Part shown: positions 1-11,703 of the stretch, one piece after another
How the letters are laid out: each line of letters begins with the position of its first letter
Numbering within the stretch: the stretch's first letter is position 1
Translations under genes and position numbers: made by a program
The notes under the pieces: generated by a model
Told to the model about the DNA's origin: nothing
Database searches by the model: none
What the model saw: only the letters and a program-made list of their open reading frames with translations
NCBI GenBank assembly: GCA_020536535.1
Contig: JAHLWZ010000720.1
Coordinates: forward strand, 20,571 to 84,570
Direction of reading: 5' to 3'
Origin: Pelomyxa schiedti
Taxonomy: Eukaryota; Evosea; Pelobiontida; Pelomyxidae
DNA length: 64,000 bases

Positions 1-1992
1 TTTTCTCGTAGATAGTTAAAGAACTGAATTAGGGAAGCACAAATGTTATCACGTGCACTCCAGCTTTGGAAGTAACTGAGGTATTACATACTGTTGGTCA
101 GAATTTCTTTGGAATGGTATTTATACAACATCTTCACTGGGGGCTTTTGTATCTAACAATATAAAGCTTTCCATTGTTGCGAATCCTGCTTCTGATAAAG
201 CCCCACGAGTACCTGTGGATATTGTGTGTCTTTGTTGTTCTAAAACCCCACTAACATTACTACTAGGTTGTTGTTGTGGACAGGTCGGGGTCAATGTCTG
301 GAAGTAAAATGGCACTTGTAAAACAGACTCTATTATTCTTAGCTCAGCAGCTTTCTGCTCCAGACCGCTTCTCCCTTGTTACTTTTGATACTAGCGTTGA
401 TGTAATATGTGGTCTCAAGAGAATGTAATGTGCCTTGGCCTGTTGCCCATGCTAAGTTTACACAGGACCACACAAGGCAAGGCATTCGTGGAGTCTTCCA
501 TGTCCTTATTTGATGTATGATCAAACATTGTTTCGGATCGTTGCTTATACACTACCAAAGGCACGAGGTGGAACGGACATCACCATTGGTCTCAGAACGG
601 GAGTGTCAGTCTTTAAGCAAGCAACACACCACAACCCTGTGTCGGCACTTTTACTACTTACGGATGGACAAGATTCTGCTGCCATCCATACTTGCCCTGG
701 AATCATAGCCGATATGCCCTCATCTGGTGTTGTGCATACATTTGGATTTGGTATTGTGCCAATCACGCTAACTTTCACCTAATGGAGCACAGGCGCTGAC
801 CATGATGCTAAGGTATGTGCAGCTATTGCGGAAACTGGACATGGCACCTTCAACTACGTTGAAGGTAACTGCCTTCCAATGCCTTGGAAAAAAACCATTA
901 ATTTAATCACTAGCTGTGGAGACAATTGGCCCGGCCTTTGCCAATATGCTTGGTGGCCTTCTTAGTGTGGTGGCGCAAAACATTACTACTACTCTCACAC
1001 CCATTCCTCCATACACTGTCGTGAAGGTAAACAGTCCTCTTTGAAAGAAATCTCATAAAAAAAAAACAGGCTCATACAACTTTCAAAACTGTTACAGAGG
1101 GCTCTTCAGTGCAAGTAAAGGTGCCGGATATCTTTGAAGAGGAGCGTAGAGATATCGTCTTTGAGTTTTCTGCTCCAAGATTAGAGCTTCAGGAGGATCT
1201 TCAAGCGGTTATAAATGTCTCAACAGTATTCACAAGGCCAGGGGGAGGTGCCCACACAGTGCCAGTTGAGTCCTTCAAGTTAAAGAGACCACAAACCGTA
1301 TGTTACTCTCTTCTTCTGGATTTCATTTCCCGGTTAACCTTGATTTCTAGCTATCTCCTGATCACAAGGCAAACGTTAAAGTTGAGGAGCAACGAATGAG
1401 AGTGAAGGCTGCTGAGGCAATGGAGACTGCAGTTCAGCTAGGTACCGGGAATAGGCTTGCCGACGCACGTGGAGTTCTCAAAGGAGCCATTGAGGTTATC
1501 AAAGCCAGCCAATGTGTAGACAGCCCACTGTGCGTGAGCCTCCTTAACGACCTCCATGTATGCCGGAACTTCCCTTTACTTGTAATTCTCAATATCCCGT
1601 AATAGCAATGCCTGGAACGATTCGCCGATGTCACGCACTTCGCATCCGGTGGGCACGCCTATGCCAAAAGTGCACAGATACAGCACCAGCAGCAGAGGCA
1701 AGCATACCAACCGCAACCGGGAATACAACCCCCAATGTTCCTGGGCATGCTTCCAGGCATGCCAGGCCAGGCCCCCCCACCGGGAATGCCAGTAATGGGA
1801 ATGCCTCCATCCGGAATGGTCCCGCCATCTTCAATGATGATGGGGGGTGCCTTTGGATACCCACAGGCACAACCACAGTCGGCCCCTCCTTGTCAGCCGT
1901 ATTGCACCCCGAAAATGATGTTCGCACAGCAAAGTTATGCTTCCTACCAGCAACAGCAACCACAAGCATACCCCCCCCATAAAAACCCCTAA
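1..1992 (+). CDS. VWA-domain protein (5' end uncertain)
   Basis: Multi-exon gene with a von Willebrand factor A domain. The MIDAS motif DRSGSMSG lies near 280-305, after an intron of about 44 nt ending at 273. It is followed by MALVKQTLLF...DRFSLVTFDT, the TDGQDS strand near 655-675, and a DHDAKV...GTFNYVE and LGGLLSVVAQNI stretch near 800-985. This order matches the stand-alone VWA proteins common in Dictyostelium. VWA MIDAS domains bind Mg2+ and mediate protein-protein contacts. The C-terminus (1640-1989) is Gln/Pro/Met-rich, with repeated GMP and PPGM motifs, and ends at a TAA at 1990. The upstream exon begins around 102, and the true start may lie outside the window or in an unrecognised short exon. 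No signal peptide or transmembrane segment is visible, so a cytosolic adaptor role is inferred. The family call is firm; the function is not. Confidence 0.8.
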
Positions 1993-2074
1993 GTATCCCC
2001 TACCCTTCCTTGTACTTTTGGTTAAGAACCCAACCAAAACAAAATGTCTTTGAGGACTACAGTTCCTTTTTTTT

Positions 2075-3715
2075 TCACGCACTCTTTTGTGCAATTAGTG
2101 TTCTTTCATTGCAACTGTTGGCAATAAGCCACACCACTTTTACTTCTTTAAAGCCCAAGGCTGATACAGTGTCTGCAATAGCATTGGCAACATCTGGCTG
2201 TGCAATGCTGGGTGGTTTGTGCTGAAACTTGAGAGTGGCAATGAAGTATGACCCGTTGTGCATCATGTGCAACACACGGGAGAGGACACCAGGTATTTGT
2301 GATGGTGTACAGTTCATATCACAGCACACGATGTGGAAGTGGGAGTTGAGTGCGTGCAAATCGTGAAGGCTTTCATCTAGTGGTTTCTGAATATGAATTA
2401 CTTTTGGAGACCTGGTGAGGGTCTCGTGTAGTGGAGCAGGATCAACTGCAACCACTCTTCCCGCATGTTTCTGAAGGTAAGATGTCCAGCCCCCCTTTTT
2501 TGCAAAATAAAATATTAAGACATTTCATAACTCTCAGTAGACAGTACCGGGGAGGCTCCAATGTCGAGAACTGCCCAGGAATTCTCAATTGGAATGGATA
2601 ACCGCTCAATGGCCTCAATTCAGGGTCAGATTGAGAATAAATTAACTCCTCGTATAAGCAATTATCAACTTCAGTGGCCATTATAATTATGAGCAAAAAA
2701 GGTTGGTGAGGAGAAACCTCTTGTATTTTGTAATGAGCACGCGATATAGAAAAATCGCCTTCTCTCGGGTGCTGAATGAATGTGTCACCAAGAGTGTTGA
2801 TTCCACAGTAGCACAAGTCATCAACCACCGCAACAGAAAGACAATGTGTATATGATTTAGCGTGCATTTTCAAGTGGTGGCCAACCAGACCAGTTCCAAT
2901 TTCCCTCAAGTATTCCACAGGGTACACCTTGATAAACAAGGGTGATTTAATTACATTTAGTTAGTTGGTTAGCTTCCCCTCCCCATAAATTTCCTTTTCA
3001 ACGTTCCCACCTGCAACCGATACACACAGCCGCTCCCATAATCCCCGCTTCCAGCTTGTTCCCTGGTGGCGAAATCAGCCACTGCCGCCACATCCAAGGG
3101 GCACACGTGGGTCCACATCAGGACTCTCTGCAGGCCCCCGCACAGCCACCCCCCATCCCCATCCCCGTCCCCGTCCCCCTCCCGCTCCCGCTCGCCCTCC
3201 GCCTCGCCTTCCCCCTCGGTCTTGCCCTCTCCTCTCCTTCTTCCTCTCCCCTCCTCGTCTTGGGCCTCCCCTCCTTCCTCCGTGCTCCGTGTGTGTGCGG
3301 AAGCGGGGGTGCCTGTGGGCGGGGGGGCGGCGCGCGAGTGGCACAGCGAGTTCAGTTTCCGCAGGGCGGCGAGGCACTGGGGCGCCCCGTGCCTGGCTCC
3401 AAACGCCAGCGCCGTGCACGACTGGCTGCAGTGGTGGCGCCCTTTCTCCGCCGTCTCCGCCTGGGTGTCTCCATTGTGGGAGCTCCTGCCCTGTGCATCA
3501 TCAACTTGGCTGCTCGGTGCGTTTGCTGTTGCGGTCGTAGTCGTCGTTTCTGACGATGGCATGGTAGCCGTCTTGGGACTGATGCGCTGACCGAGTTCCG
3601 GAATGAGCTCCATCTCTGATATCTCCAGCATAAGGTCGGCAATGCGTGACGCATGCGTTTTTTGGCACACCAAGAGCAGGCCGCTGCAATACGCCGCCGT
3701 ACGCGACGATGACAT
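2075..3715 (-). CDS. THUMP + FtsJ (RlmM-like) RNA methyltransferase
   Basis: Exon 1 (ATG at 3715) has a ferredoxin-like start (GLLLVCQKTHASRIADLML), then a low-complexity insert, and ends in YRLQ near 3010. An intron of about 83 nt leads in phase 0 to VYPVEYLREIG and a THUMP-like stretch ending near YCGINTLGD. The Rossmann methyltransferase follows: SRAHYKIQEV gives the first catalytic Lys. The SAM motif AVLDIGASPG-GWTSYLQ spans a second intron near 2485-2535. VVAVDPAPL, the catalytic Asp in HIVCCDMN, and the second Lys in YFIATLKF come next. This K-D-K arrangement is typical of FtsJ/RrmJ 2'-O-ribose methyltransferases. THUMP plus FtsJ resembles bacterial RlmM, which modifies 23S rRNA, so an rRNA or tRNA substrate is inferred. 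The insert contains an unusual Glu/Gly/Asp/Arg repeat. It is convergent with the VWA gene, with an 82 bp gap. Confidence 0.75.
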
Positions 3716-3958
3716 CTTCCAGGAACGCGGAGGAGAAAGAAATTTCAGGCGAAAGAAAATTTCAGTGTCCAAAGCTTTGGATTTACACTCCTTGCATAAC
3801 CCCCTTACGGAGGATTTGACAGCGGAGCGGAGAGCAGGCTGGTTTTTTTATTTACAAGGGTGATTTGCGAGATAATGTAGTGGGTGCGGATGTGTGCCTT
3901 TGGTGAAACCTTGATGATTTCCCATCTTGGACTGAGCAATAATAAAAAAAAGCCGGAC

Positions 3959-5565
3959 TCATGAATCGTTTTGTAGAAAGCGGCTCAACATAGTGGCTAT
4001 ATCTGCCGCATGAAAAAGGAGGGCTCTGGCATAGCTACAAGAGGGGCATTCCCTGCAGATAGTACAGTGCCCCACATACACAGAAGCCAGAAGCTCCCCT
4101 TGAGCATCCACAATTGGGTAACTCTCCCAGTGAATTGGCGTAGTGGCCCCAGTAATGGGAGCCACAATAGACCAAACTGAAGCCGAGCACTGATTGTTAA
4201 CCAAGTGCGCTTGTGCTTCCCAAAATACACCTTGGGATTCTTTCTCTACATAGGTCTCACCCCAATCCAACTTTTGAAGCTTGATTGCTTGGGCAGTTTG
4301 GGAGATGGCTTGCGCAACCCAACAGTTTAAACAAACTGGTTTGCAATTCTGGTGTATCTTGAGAACGCTCTTCATTTGGAAAAAGGGGATACCTGATCAA
4401 CAATCAATAAATGAAACTGCTGGAAGGACAGTTCAATAACTTCTAATACTTGTCTGATACAAGCCAAAGGGTCATTTGGAATAGGAGCTCCAACTGTACA
4501 CGGCGAAGCTGGGGTGAAGACTGTTGGTGTGCATGGTGACATCGGACCTGATACAGAAAGAGGAAGAGCAGGCGACATGGCCATGGGAGACAAAGGTGAG
4601 AATGCGGGCTCAGGTTCTGGGACATGGGGTGTTCCCCCACAAGCAATAAAAATGGAAAATACGACTGACGTGCCGGTTTCGTCTTCAGATGACTTAGTGA
4701 GATAGGAAGAAAGAAGGGATTTACCAAATTGGGTCTCTGAATCTACAATTGTACTTCCCGCGGGGATACTAGGAACGCCCGCGGATTCATCGGAATTAAT
4801 AATAATATTTTGCGGTTGCTCTGTGCTATTATTGACATTTCCGAGGTGGGGACCACATGAATTGGTTACTGTACCAACACATGGGTGGTTCCCAGCTGGA
4901 GAGGTGGTGTTGCTTCTGGACTGTGTTGTGTGAGATTCTGGAGTTTGAGGAGTGCCAGTGCGTGTGCTGGTGCTTGTGCTTCTGCCAAAGTGGCTGTTGT
5001 CGATGATTGTGCTGCTTCCAAAATTGGTTGATGTTGCCGTAGTGCATGATGTGCTTGTTGCATTATTGGATTTATCGTTAGTGAATTTTCGCGGAAAACG
5101 TGGCGTCCCGCCTGACTCTGAGTCGCTCGGCTGGTTGTTATTGCTTTCACAGCAGAACCGCCGGGGTTCCCCAGAGGCGTCAGAGTCGTCACTGCGCGGA
5201 GAATCAACGTCGTCATTGTCGCGGGCATCATTTACACTGACATCGCGGTATTTAATAATAGTAGTGGCGGCAGCAGAGACTTCCTCTGCCGCCGCTGTTG
5301 CAGTTGCAGTATCGCCGTTTCGTTTGCCTTCGGCCGCGCGGTGTGCATCACCGCCGGTGTCGAGCGACAAATCGCTGCAACGATCTTTGGCGTCCGCGCC
5401 GCTGCAACTGTAGCTGCTCAGATCGCGGGCCAGCGGCGAAGGCGGCGTGCACGCGCGGCACACGTCGCGCGTAGGAGATCCGGGGTGCGGAGGGGGGCCT
5501 TCGCTGCAGATCTTGGGCACACTGGGATCTGGGTTGTATTCCCTTGGGGGCGACGGTTTACGCAT
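3959..5565 (-). CDS. Unknown Ser/Thr/Asn-rich protein with a Cys-pair C-terminal domain
   Basis: The ATG at 5565 opens a reading frame of about 390 codons, very rich in Ser, Thr, Asn, Asp and Pro, with little predicted fold. It has an SPCTPTVFTPASP-type run near 4510-4580. A 34-nt intron (about 4356-4389) joins VIELSFQQFHLLIVDQ to IHQNCKPVCLNCWVAQ. The last 130 residues look folded, with paired cysteines (CKPVCLNC, CTICRECPSC) and a PIVDAQGELLASVYVG strand that recalls GAF-type sensor domains. I do not recognise the family. The Cys pairs may bind metal, and the long disordered N-terminus suggests a regulatory protein, but both points are inference. Its start is about 240 bp from the end of the GH7 gene on the same strand. 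Confidence 0.55.
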
Positions 5566-5801
5566 CGTGTGCCGTGGGCGATTTGTTTTTTAAAAAAACA
5601 GAAATTTAACTTAGCTGAGAGCTTCGAAGTTCGTCAGTTCAGCGATTTTTTTTTTGTAATTGCGCGATCCCTCTAAAAATAGAACCATCCATTCATCCCT
5701 GTTTAGTAAGGGAAAATTGTACTTGGCTTTTTCTTGCCTCGGCACAGCATTGTGACTGGTTTTGTTGTTTTCAACAGGAACTATTTTAATTTCGTTTTCG
5801 T

Positions 5802-7095
5802 CTAATAGATAGAGAGTGAGCTGAATACAGCATTGCCATTGTTGCAATTTGTGCTGTAGTCACATGGGGGGATATCCAGCCATGCCATGTCAGATGCGTA
5901 CTGGCCCCAGCTACTCATCACAAGTGTCATTCCATCCTTGAGTGGCTGTGTGAGCTGCGAGAGATAGCTGCTGCCACAGTCCGCATGTTCTATTCGGAAC
6001 TGATTGAAGCCTTGGCTTAGAATAGTAACGATATTAACCTGTGGAGGGAGTCGATTGTTAGCCGGTGCAATTGAACAATTCTGTGGGTGAGAGAATAGAT
6101 ACCAGGTTGGTACCGTCAGATACGAAAGTAATATTGACTTGGAACGCTTGCTGGGTGTTGATGGTGTAGCCGGTGCCTGGACCATATGCGGTGGTCGACA
6201 GTTTGTATGTATTTTTGCCGCAACCACCACCTAGTGTTCAGTCAGTTGCTTAGTTCGTTGAATATTTCCAGTTGTTATACCGTCACAATAGTAGTATGGA
6301 TATGTTGTCTGATCGCACTTATGGGGAGTAATATCAAAGGCATATGCATTGGCTTCCATAATATCCATTTCTGCACTGCGTTAAGTAGACCGGATTTTAT
6401 TGAAATTTACCAGGGCAGTATATCCCGCAGACTTTATTGGCATCACAGTAGTAGTCTCCTAATATACTATTAACTGGAAACAAGTACTCTTTAAAAGAAT
6501 ACCGCAAGTTGTGGGATCGGGGGTATATCCGTTGTAAGCGGGCATCTGTGCGAGATAAAGAGCCAAATTGCAAGCACAGCCAATGGCGCTGAGGTCAACA
6601 GTGTATGATACAGTCTTTCCGAGAAGGGAAAACATTCTGAGCGCAACAAACACGTCTGTGTGTCAGAGAAGTAGAAGTTCATACTCCACTTACCTCCAAA
6701 TTGTGGGACCGAAAGCTGTGGGGCACCCCGTAGCCAAATAAACCCTAGGGCCATGTCCCAACTTCAAAGAAGTCCCCGTTGGCCACACATTGCCCCATGC
6801 TCCATTGGATTCAACCACAGAAAGGTACCTAGACATGGGTGAGGGAATTTAAACAAAATCCTGTCTCTTTGGCTCAAAAAAAAAAAAAAAGGAATGAATA
6901 AAATCAGGGGTTGTTGAAACTCACTCGGGTTTCCCATCAACAGACACAGTGAGAGTGCCTGCACTAACGTCGTTTACACAGTCACCTGTACATGAAGTTA
7001 TGGGACTCCCAAATCCACAACAGCAAACAGAAAAACTAACCTCCCACAAGCGCCACGAAGGTGGCAGCCAGCAACACCAAGATAACCGACTTCAT
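5802..7095 (-). CDS. Secreted GH7 cellulase (cellobiohydrolase/endoglucanase)
   Basis: The ATG at 7095 starts a clear signal peptide (MKSVILVLLAATFVALVG), so the product is secreted or sent to digestive vacuoles. Several small exons follow. One holds LLGKTVSYTVDLSAIGCACN near 6560-6640, the GH7 strand before the active site. Another holds EMDIMEANAYAFDITPH near 6305-6355, the GH7 catalytic motif E-x-D-x-x-E with both glutamates present; the usual Trp of DIWE is Met here. YGPGTGYTIN, then GMTLVMSSWGQYASDMAWLDIP near 5880-5935, match the GH7 core, and it ends AVFSSLSIY at 5802. GH7 enzymes cleave beta-1,4-glucan with retention of configuration. They are known from fungi and several protists. 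The gene seems short for the family, so peripheral loops are probably reduced, or I have missed an exon. No carbohydrate-binding module is visible. Confidence 0.85.
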
Positions 7096-7291
7096 GTTGT
7101 TGAAATTTTATCTTTTTTCTGTTTCCGTCGTTTCACTTTCTTTATGTTCACCGTTTGGAATTTTGACACACAGATGGAAGAAGACGAGTGAAAAAAAGGA
7201 AGAAAACTTGTAGATGAGGGTCACAAGTGAAAGAAAGTGTTTACATTGACAACACAACACAACCAACAAACGGCTTCTTTGGTTGTTGTGG

Positions 7292-9372
7292 TCACATACC
7301 AACAACACACAAAAGGTGCATTGCACCAAACACCAGGACAGTGTTGGCCCTCAGATAGTCAAAGTCAATAGTGTCATAGGTGTCAGTCTTAGCATGATGA
7401 TTGGGATTAGCAAGTTGGCCGTGTGGCTCCAGCCTTGGTTCCCCAAGTCCGGTGCTGCAGAAGAATTCCGCAGGAAAACTGAGGAAGTCAGAGAGCCCGG
7501 CAAAGCGGCCGTGATGTGAAATGAGTGTGAGTGGTGTGTCCAAATGGGGGGAGCATATTTGCTCCAATGCGATCTGGTAGATAGGCTCAAGTGTGGGATG
7601 GGGTTGCTTGAGTGCAATGGCCCAGGAGTTCTCGTGGTTATATCTGCTTGTGGTGTTATTTTTTTTGTTTTGTTTTGTTTTGCTTTGGGAGCTAACCCGG
7701 CCATGTCCACTGTATGTACACTATGTATTTTCTGGAAAACTGATGGAACCAAAGAGCGGAGGAAGCTTAAACGTATGTTTGCTTAAGCAAAATAGGCAAA
7801 AGGATACCTTGCAAATTCCTCACTGCCGTTCAATCCTGTTTCTTCCAAATCAAAAAATACAAACAGTAGTGGTCTCTGGAGGAGTAAAACTTCATTTACT
7901 GGGGTGGGATTTTTACTGTTCTTATTGCCATTCTGTTGATAGCTAAAGCCACTTGTAGTACCAAGGCAACACCTTGTTTTGAAGGAAATTTATTTCTTGG
8001 GAAAAAAAAAATGTGATGAAATTGTTGATGCATACCAGTGCCATTGTCATCTGCTCCATGACAATTGACGGAATCGTAGTGTGCCCCCAAAACAATAACT
8101 GCAGCATGTTAGAGGCAATCAACATTTGCCATAACTGGGTGTAATACCTTCAGAGGAGCTTTTTTCAGAAGTAACAGTGGCAGGAATTATCCCAAATAGA
8201 TTGGCTCCCTTTTCAGCCACCAGGCAATGTCTTATAGGTTTGATTCCATGACGTTCCATGATACTTGACAATTTGTTGACAACTTCCACTCGGTTATTAA
8301 GCCATTGCCTGTCTACGAGTGGCTTCCCACCAGCTTGGATTGGTGTCACACCTGAGAGCCAAGAAAGTGTTTGCCTGAGATTGTCTCTCCAATCCTACCA
8401 AAGAGAATAAGTAATTTGATTACAGTATTTAACAACTTCTTCCAACAATTCTTCCAGTGTGAGTGTGCCTGTTGAAGTCTTTGACAGTGCCTCAATAATC
8501 TCAGCTTGTTTGTAGTCCCTCTCTATGCTCGGTATTGATGGCTGACCCGGATCTGCAGCAGTGGATAGATCCGTCGGGACAAGGCTTTTATTACAGAGAG
8601 GCGTGGTTTGTTCCACGACTGGGCTTGCGGTCTCTGTTTGGTTAAAGGTCATAGCTGATGTCAAAACTTCATCACAGATAACTTGGATACTCTGTATTGC
8701 GGTTACCAAAAAAATTGGTGAAGGACACATCAGTGACAAACCTCCAACGGTGGGACAACAGAACAAGCAAAACACCATCCATCAATTCGCGGAGGTTCCT
8801 GCATCAGGAATTTAACTGACAGCATTACACAGTGCGGAAGCACTCCCATGTTACTTTCACCATCAATAGTGGGATTCACAGTCGGAGGAATAGCTAAAAA
8901 TTCACAGTCAAAACCCAAAAAAGTAAAAATAGGCAAAAAAAAGATTGGGCACACCGTTTGCGTGTTTCACAGCACAAATACTGCAGAAATTGATGCCGCA
9001 ATCCAGGCACACCCATAATTCCACCCCGTCAGCGTGGCCCAGAGGGCACAAATCGCACCCGCGGTGCAGCCACGACCCGAGCCCATCGTCCTCGAGCCAC
9101 TTCATGAGTTCGTTCTCTGGGGTGTTTTTTTCCCAACGCCGGCGCCTCTCGGCCAATTCTGCCGCCGAAGGTGGAGCTGCAGCCGAAGCTGTCGAACTTG
9201 GTGGCGGCGGCGGCGACGAGGGCTCCTCAACCGCAGTTGCTGATGACGTGGATGACGCGCAAGTTACGTTTTGGTGCCTTTCTAGATGGGCAACGTGCGG
9301 GCACGCACTGCGTCGCAGGCTCGTAGTCGTGGTCGTGGTGGGAACAGAAATCGGCCCTTCCGATGCGGACAT
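7292..9372 (-). CDS. Zinc-finger/M28-family metallopeptidase (apparent fusion)
   Basis: The ATG at 9372 opens a Thr/Ser/Pro/Ala-rich leader, then LAERRRRWEKNTPENELMKW and a Cys/His cluster (CDLCPLGHADG, WVCLDCGINFCSICAVKH). A further HC and CFAC pair lies in the next exons. This looks like a B-box or UBP-type zinc module. After a variable linker (8400-8700) the M28 peptidase starts near 8380 (LRQTLSWLSG). Zinc ligands are visible in LGAHYDSV and GADDNGTG (8035-8105). The acidic catalytic motif is FDLEETGLNGSEEF (7820-7870), and NPNHHAKTDTYDTID is near 7360-7405. It ends AMHLLCVVGM at 7292. M28 enzymes are aminopeptidases or cyclases with co-catalytic zinc. No signal peptide is visible, so a cytosolic enzyme is inferred. 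The join between zinc finger and peptidase rests on my splice choice near 8352-8420; two adjacent genes are the alternative. Confidence 0.7.
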
Positions 9373-9494
9373 TCTCTCTTCGATTCTTCACTTTGTTCAA
9401 ACGAAAAAAAAGAAGGGAAAAAAAACAGGGGAGGGCAATAACTTGTGGTGGTTTTTTTTCGTGCCATGGAATGACAGCAGTGACCCAACTTGAC

Positions 9495-11536
9495 TCAGTG
9501 GCTGTTTTGGGTGGAGGTGAACTGGACCTTGCGGGGTCTTTTGGTGGAGGTCAGTTGATGCGATGGAGCCTGTGGCGTCGACGGGGGGCTGCGCTTGCGG
9601 GTTTCAGTTGCACAAGTGGTGGTGGTGTCGTGAGATTGCGTTGTGCTTGTACTTGTGGTTGTGGTTGTAGTTGCGGCGGCAGTTGTGCTACTGGACGAGG
9701 TGCTCGTTGTGGATTGTGGGTCTGTTTTGGTTTTGGGTTTGGGTTTTGCTTTTGCTTTGGATTTTGTTTTTGCTGGTGTTACTATGGGTTCTGCTTTTTC
9801 TTTTGGTTTTGGTTTTGGTTTTGGTTTTGCTTTGGGTTTTGTTTTTGCTGCTGTTGTGGGAAGTGGGGAAGGTGATGTGGACTGGAGTGGCGGAGTTACA
9901 TGAGATGAGGGAATTTGGTTGGTGATTGTGGAATGGTGGGATTTCCTAACAAAGCAGGCCACAAAGAATCCAGTTGCTTGATCCTCCTTTGGATCCACGC
10001 GGATGCAATTTTCCGCTTGCGTGAACAGAGGCAACCCCCTGTGGGGCCAGCTTGGGAGCACCTTTTCGAGTTCAAAGGGTACGGAACTGCTGGCTCCAGT
10101 AATGTCAGTGGCATTTTCGCCAGTTAGTGCCCAACGAACTACATCCTCGTTTTCCTCTTGGTGAATGGAGCATGTGGAGTACACAACCCGTTGAACATTG
10201 GGGAAGGACAATGCGTGCCGGAGTATGAGCAACTGAAATTTGCGTAGTTGTCTCAGCCTAGAGAGATCTGGCTTTTCTTCTACTGTCTGTAGTTGCATTT
10301 CTGGCCTGTCTAGCATCCCAGAACCTGAACAGGATGGGTCAACAAGAATCTAGTGCTGAATGTTAATTCAAGGCAAAAAAGTGGGAGGGGGGTACATGGG
10401 TAACAGAAGAATATTGCTTGTCACGTGGTGAGACTTTAATGAAATCTTGGCACGTTGCAGTCACATTCTTTACGCCGCGTTGTTCAAGTAATTTTAGCAT
10501 CATATCCAATCTTTTTTTGTCTTTGTCAAAAGCATAAATCTTCCCCTATAAATCCTCTTGTAAGAAAGGGTGACACTGTCAGAGAAAACAATCATATCAC
10601 AAAATTGATAAGACAATTAAATTTATCTGTTTCATCGCCAAAGCAATACCGTATTGTTCATTATGGCAGCCAGGTGTGAAGTCTTGTTTCCAGGAGCTGA
10701 ACATGAATCGATGACATGACTTCCTTGTGGCGGGTTGAGCACCATTGCAGGAATGCAGCTTGGTTTGGATTGAATAATCAGACTCCCCTTCTTTACTGCC
10801 TTGAAAGTGTGGACCTTCGCATCAGGTGCGAAGTGGAGTAATTCGGGTATATCACTATCAACTGTGGCCTATGGCAGTGTGGCAGAGTAAACAACTCTCT
10901 TCGCAGAGTATCAAGCATACCAATTTTGATGAAAATGTGGCCATCAGTGATGAAACACTAGTCATAAGAGTATTCACACGAGCACACTTAGGAACGGGCT
11001 TTGCTGGCAAATTTTCAGCCTGGTATTTTGCAAAAGCTTCCCTTATTTCTTTTTCGTGCCTCAATACCTCCTGAGTTACGTGAATCAAAAGAAATAAAAC
11101 GATAAACAAAGTAGGCTCTATACCAAACCCCAAAAGCGAAATCGAAAAGAAAACGAAATAGAACCGTCTAATAGACCGATAGAACTCGCAGTACCTTCTC
11201 CAGAGATCCATTGCTTCTAATGCCACCGCCCAAAAGCATGTCCCTCACAAGAACCAACACCATTCCATTTCTAAACGCCGTTCTTTCATCCATATTCCCC
11301 ACAGTTTTCGCTCTGCCCCCAGAACCTCCCATAACCCCGGCTCCGCCACTCAGCAGCCCGGTGTCTTTAAGGCAATCGCAGAGGACCTTCTGGCACTTGG
11401 CCGTCTCGGCCACGACGGCGTAGCACCCACGAGGATTCCTCACCCCAGGGGTAGAAAACGCCAAAGTACGCGGTGTGCCTTTGAACATTAAAACCCCGGC
11501 CATGATCTTGGCTGCGTCGCGGTACATCATCGCCAT
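9495..11536 (-). CDS. NSUN5: rRNA cytosine-C5 methyltransferase NSUN5/Rcm1
   Basis: The N-terminal exon (ATG 11536) has AAKIMAGVLMFKGTPRTLAF, then ETAKCQKVLCDCLKDTGLL and LVLVRDMLLGGGI, lining up with the NSUN5 N-terminal domain. The catalytic part near 10150-10370 has ILVDPSCSGSGMLDRPEMQ and LSFPNVQRVVYSTCSIHQEE. These are the two cysteines and the EENEDVV signature of RNA m5C methyltransferases of the NOL1/NOP2/Sun family. NSUN5/Rcm1 methylates one conserved cytosine in large-subunit rRNA in the nucleolus. The C-terminal 130 residues are a long Lys/Pro, Thr and Ser tail with a KPKPKPKPK run, absent from animal NSUN5; a nucleolar-retention role is only a guess. Several short introns are read through by eye, so the exon borders between 10380 and 11170 are approximate. 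Confidence 0.88.
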
Positions 11537-11703
11537 GAGTGACGTCCGGCAAAACTACAATTAAATAACCCAAGTAAATTAAAAACCGAAACTGATGAAT
11601 AGCTAAAGAGCTAACGGTTAGACCGTTTCAAAAAAAAAAAAGCGTGCTAAAGAGACTTTTTGGTTTATTCCTACTTTAAGGTTTGTATTAGGTGTGTTAA
11701 CAA

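Noticed and set aside
3056-3590. Several 100-174 codon + strand frames over the GC-rich patch
   Set aside because: They are shadows of the Glu/Gly/Asp insert of the THUMP-FtsJ gene on the other strand.
4610-4690. Possible 46-nt intron in the unknown Ser/Thr-rich gene
   Set aside because: Removing it breaks the frame of a sensible downstream protein, so it was kept as coding.
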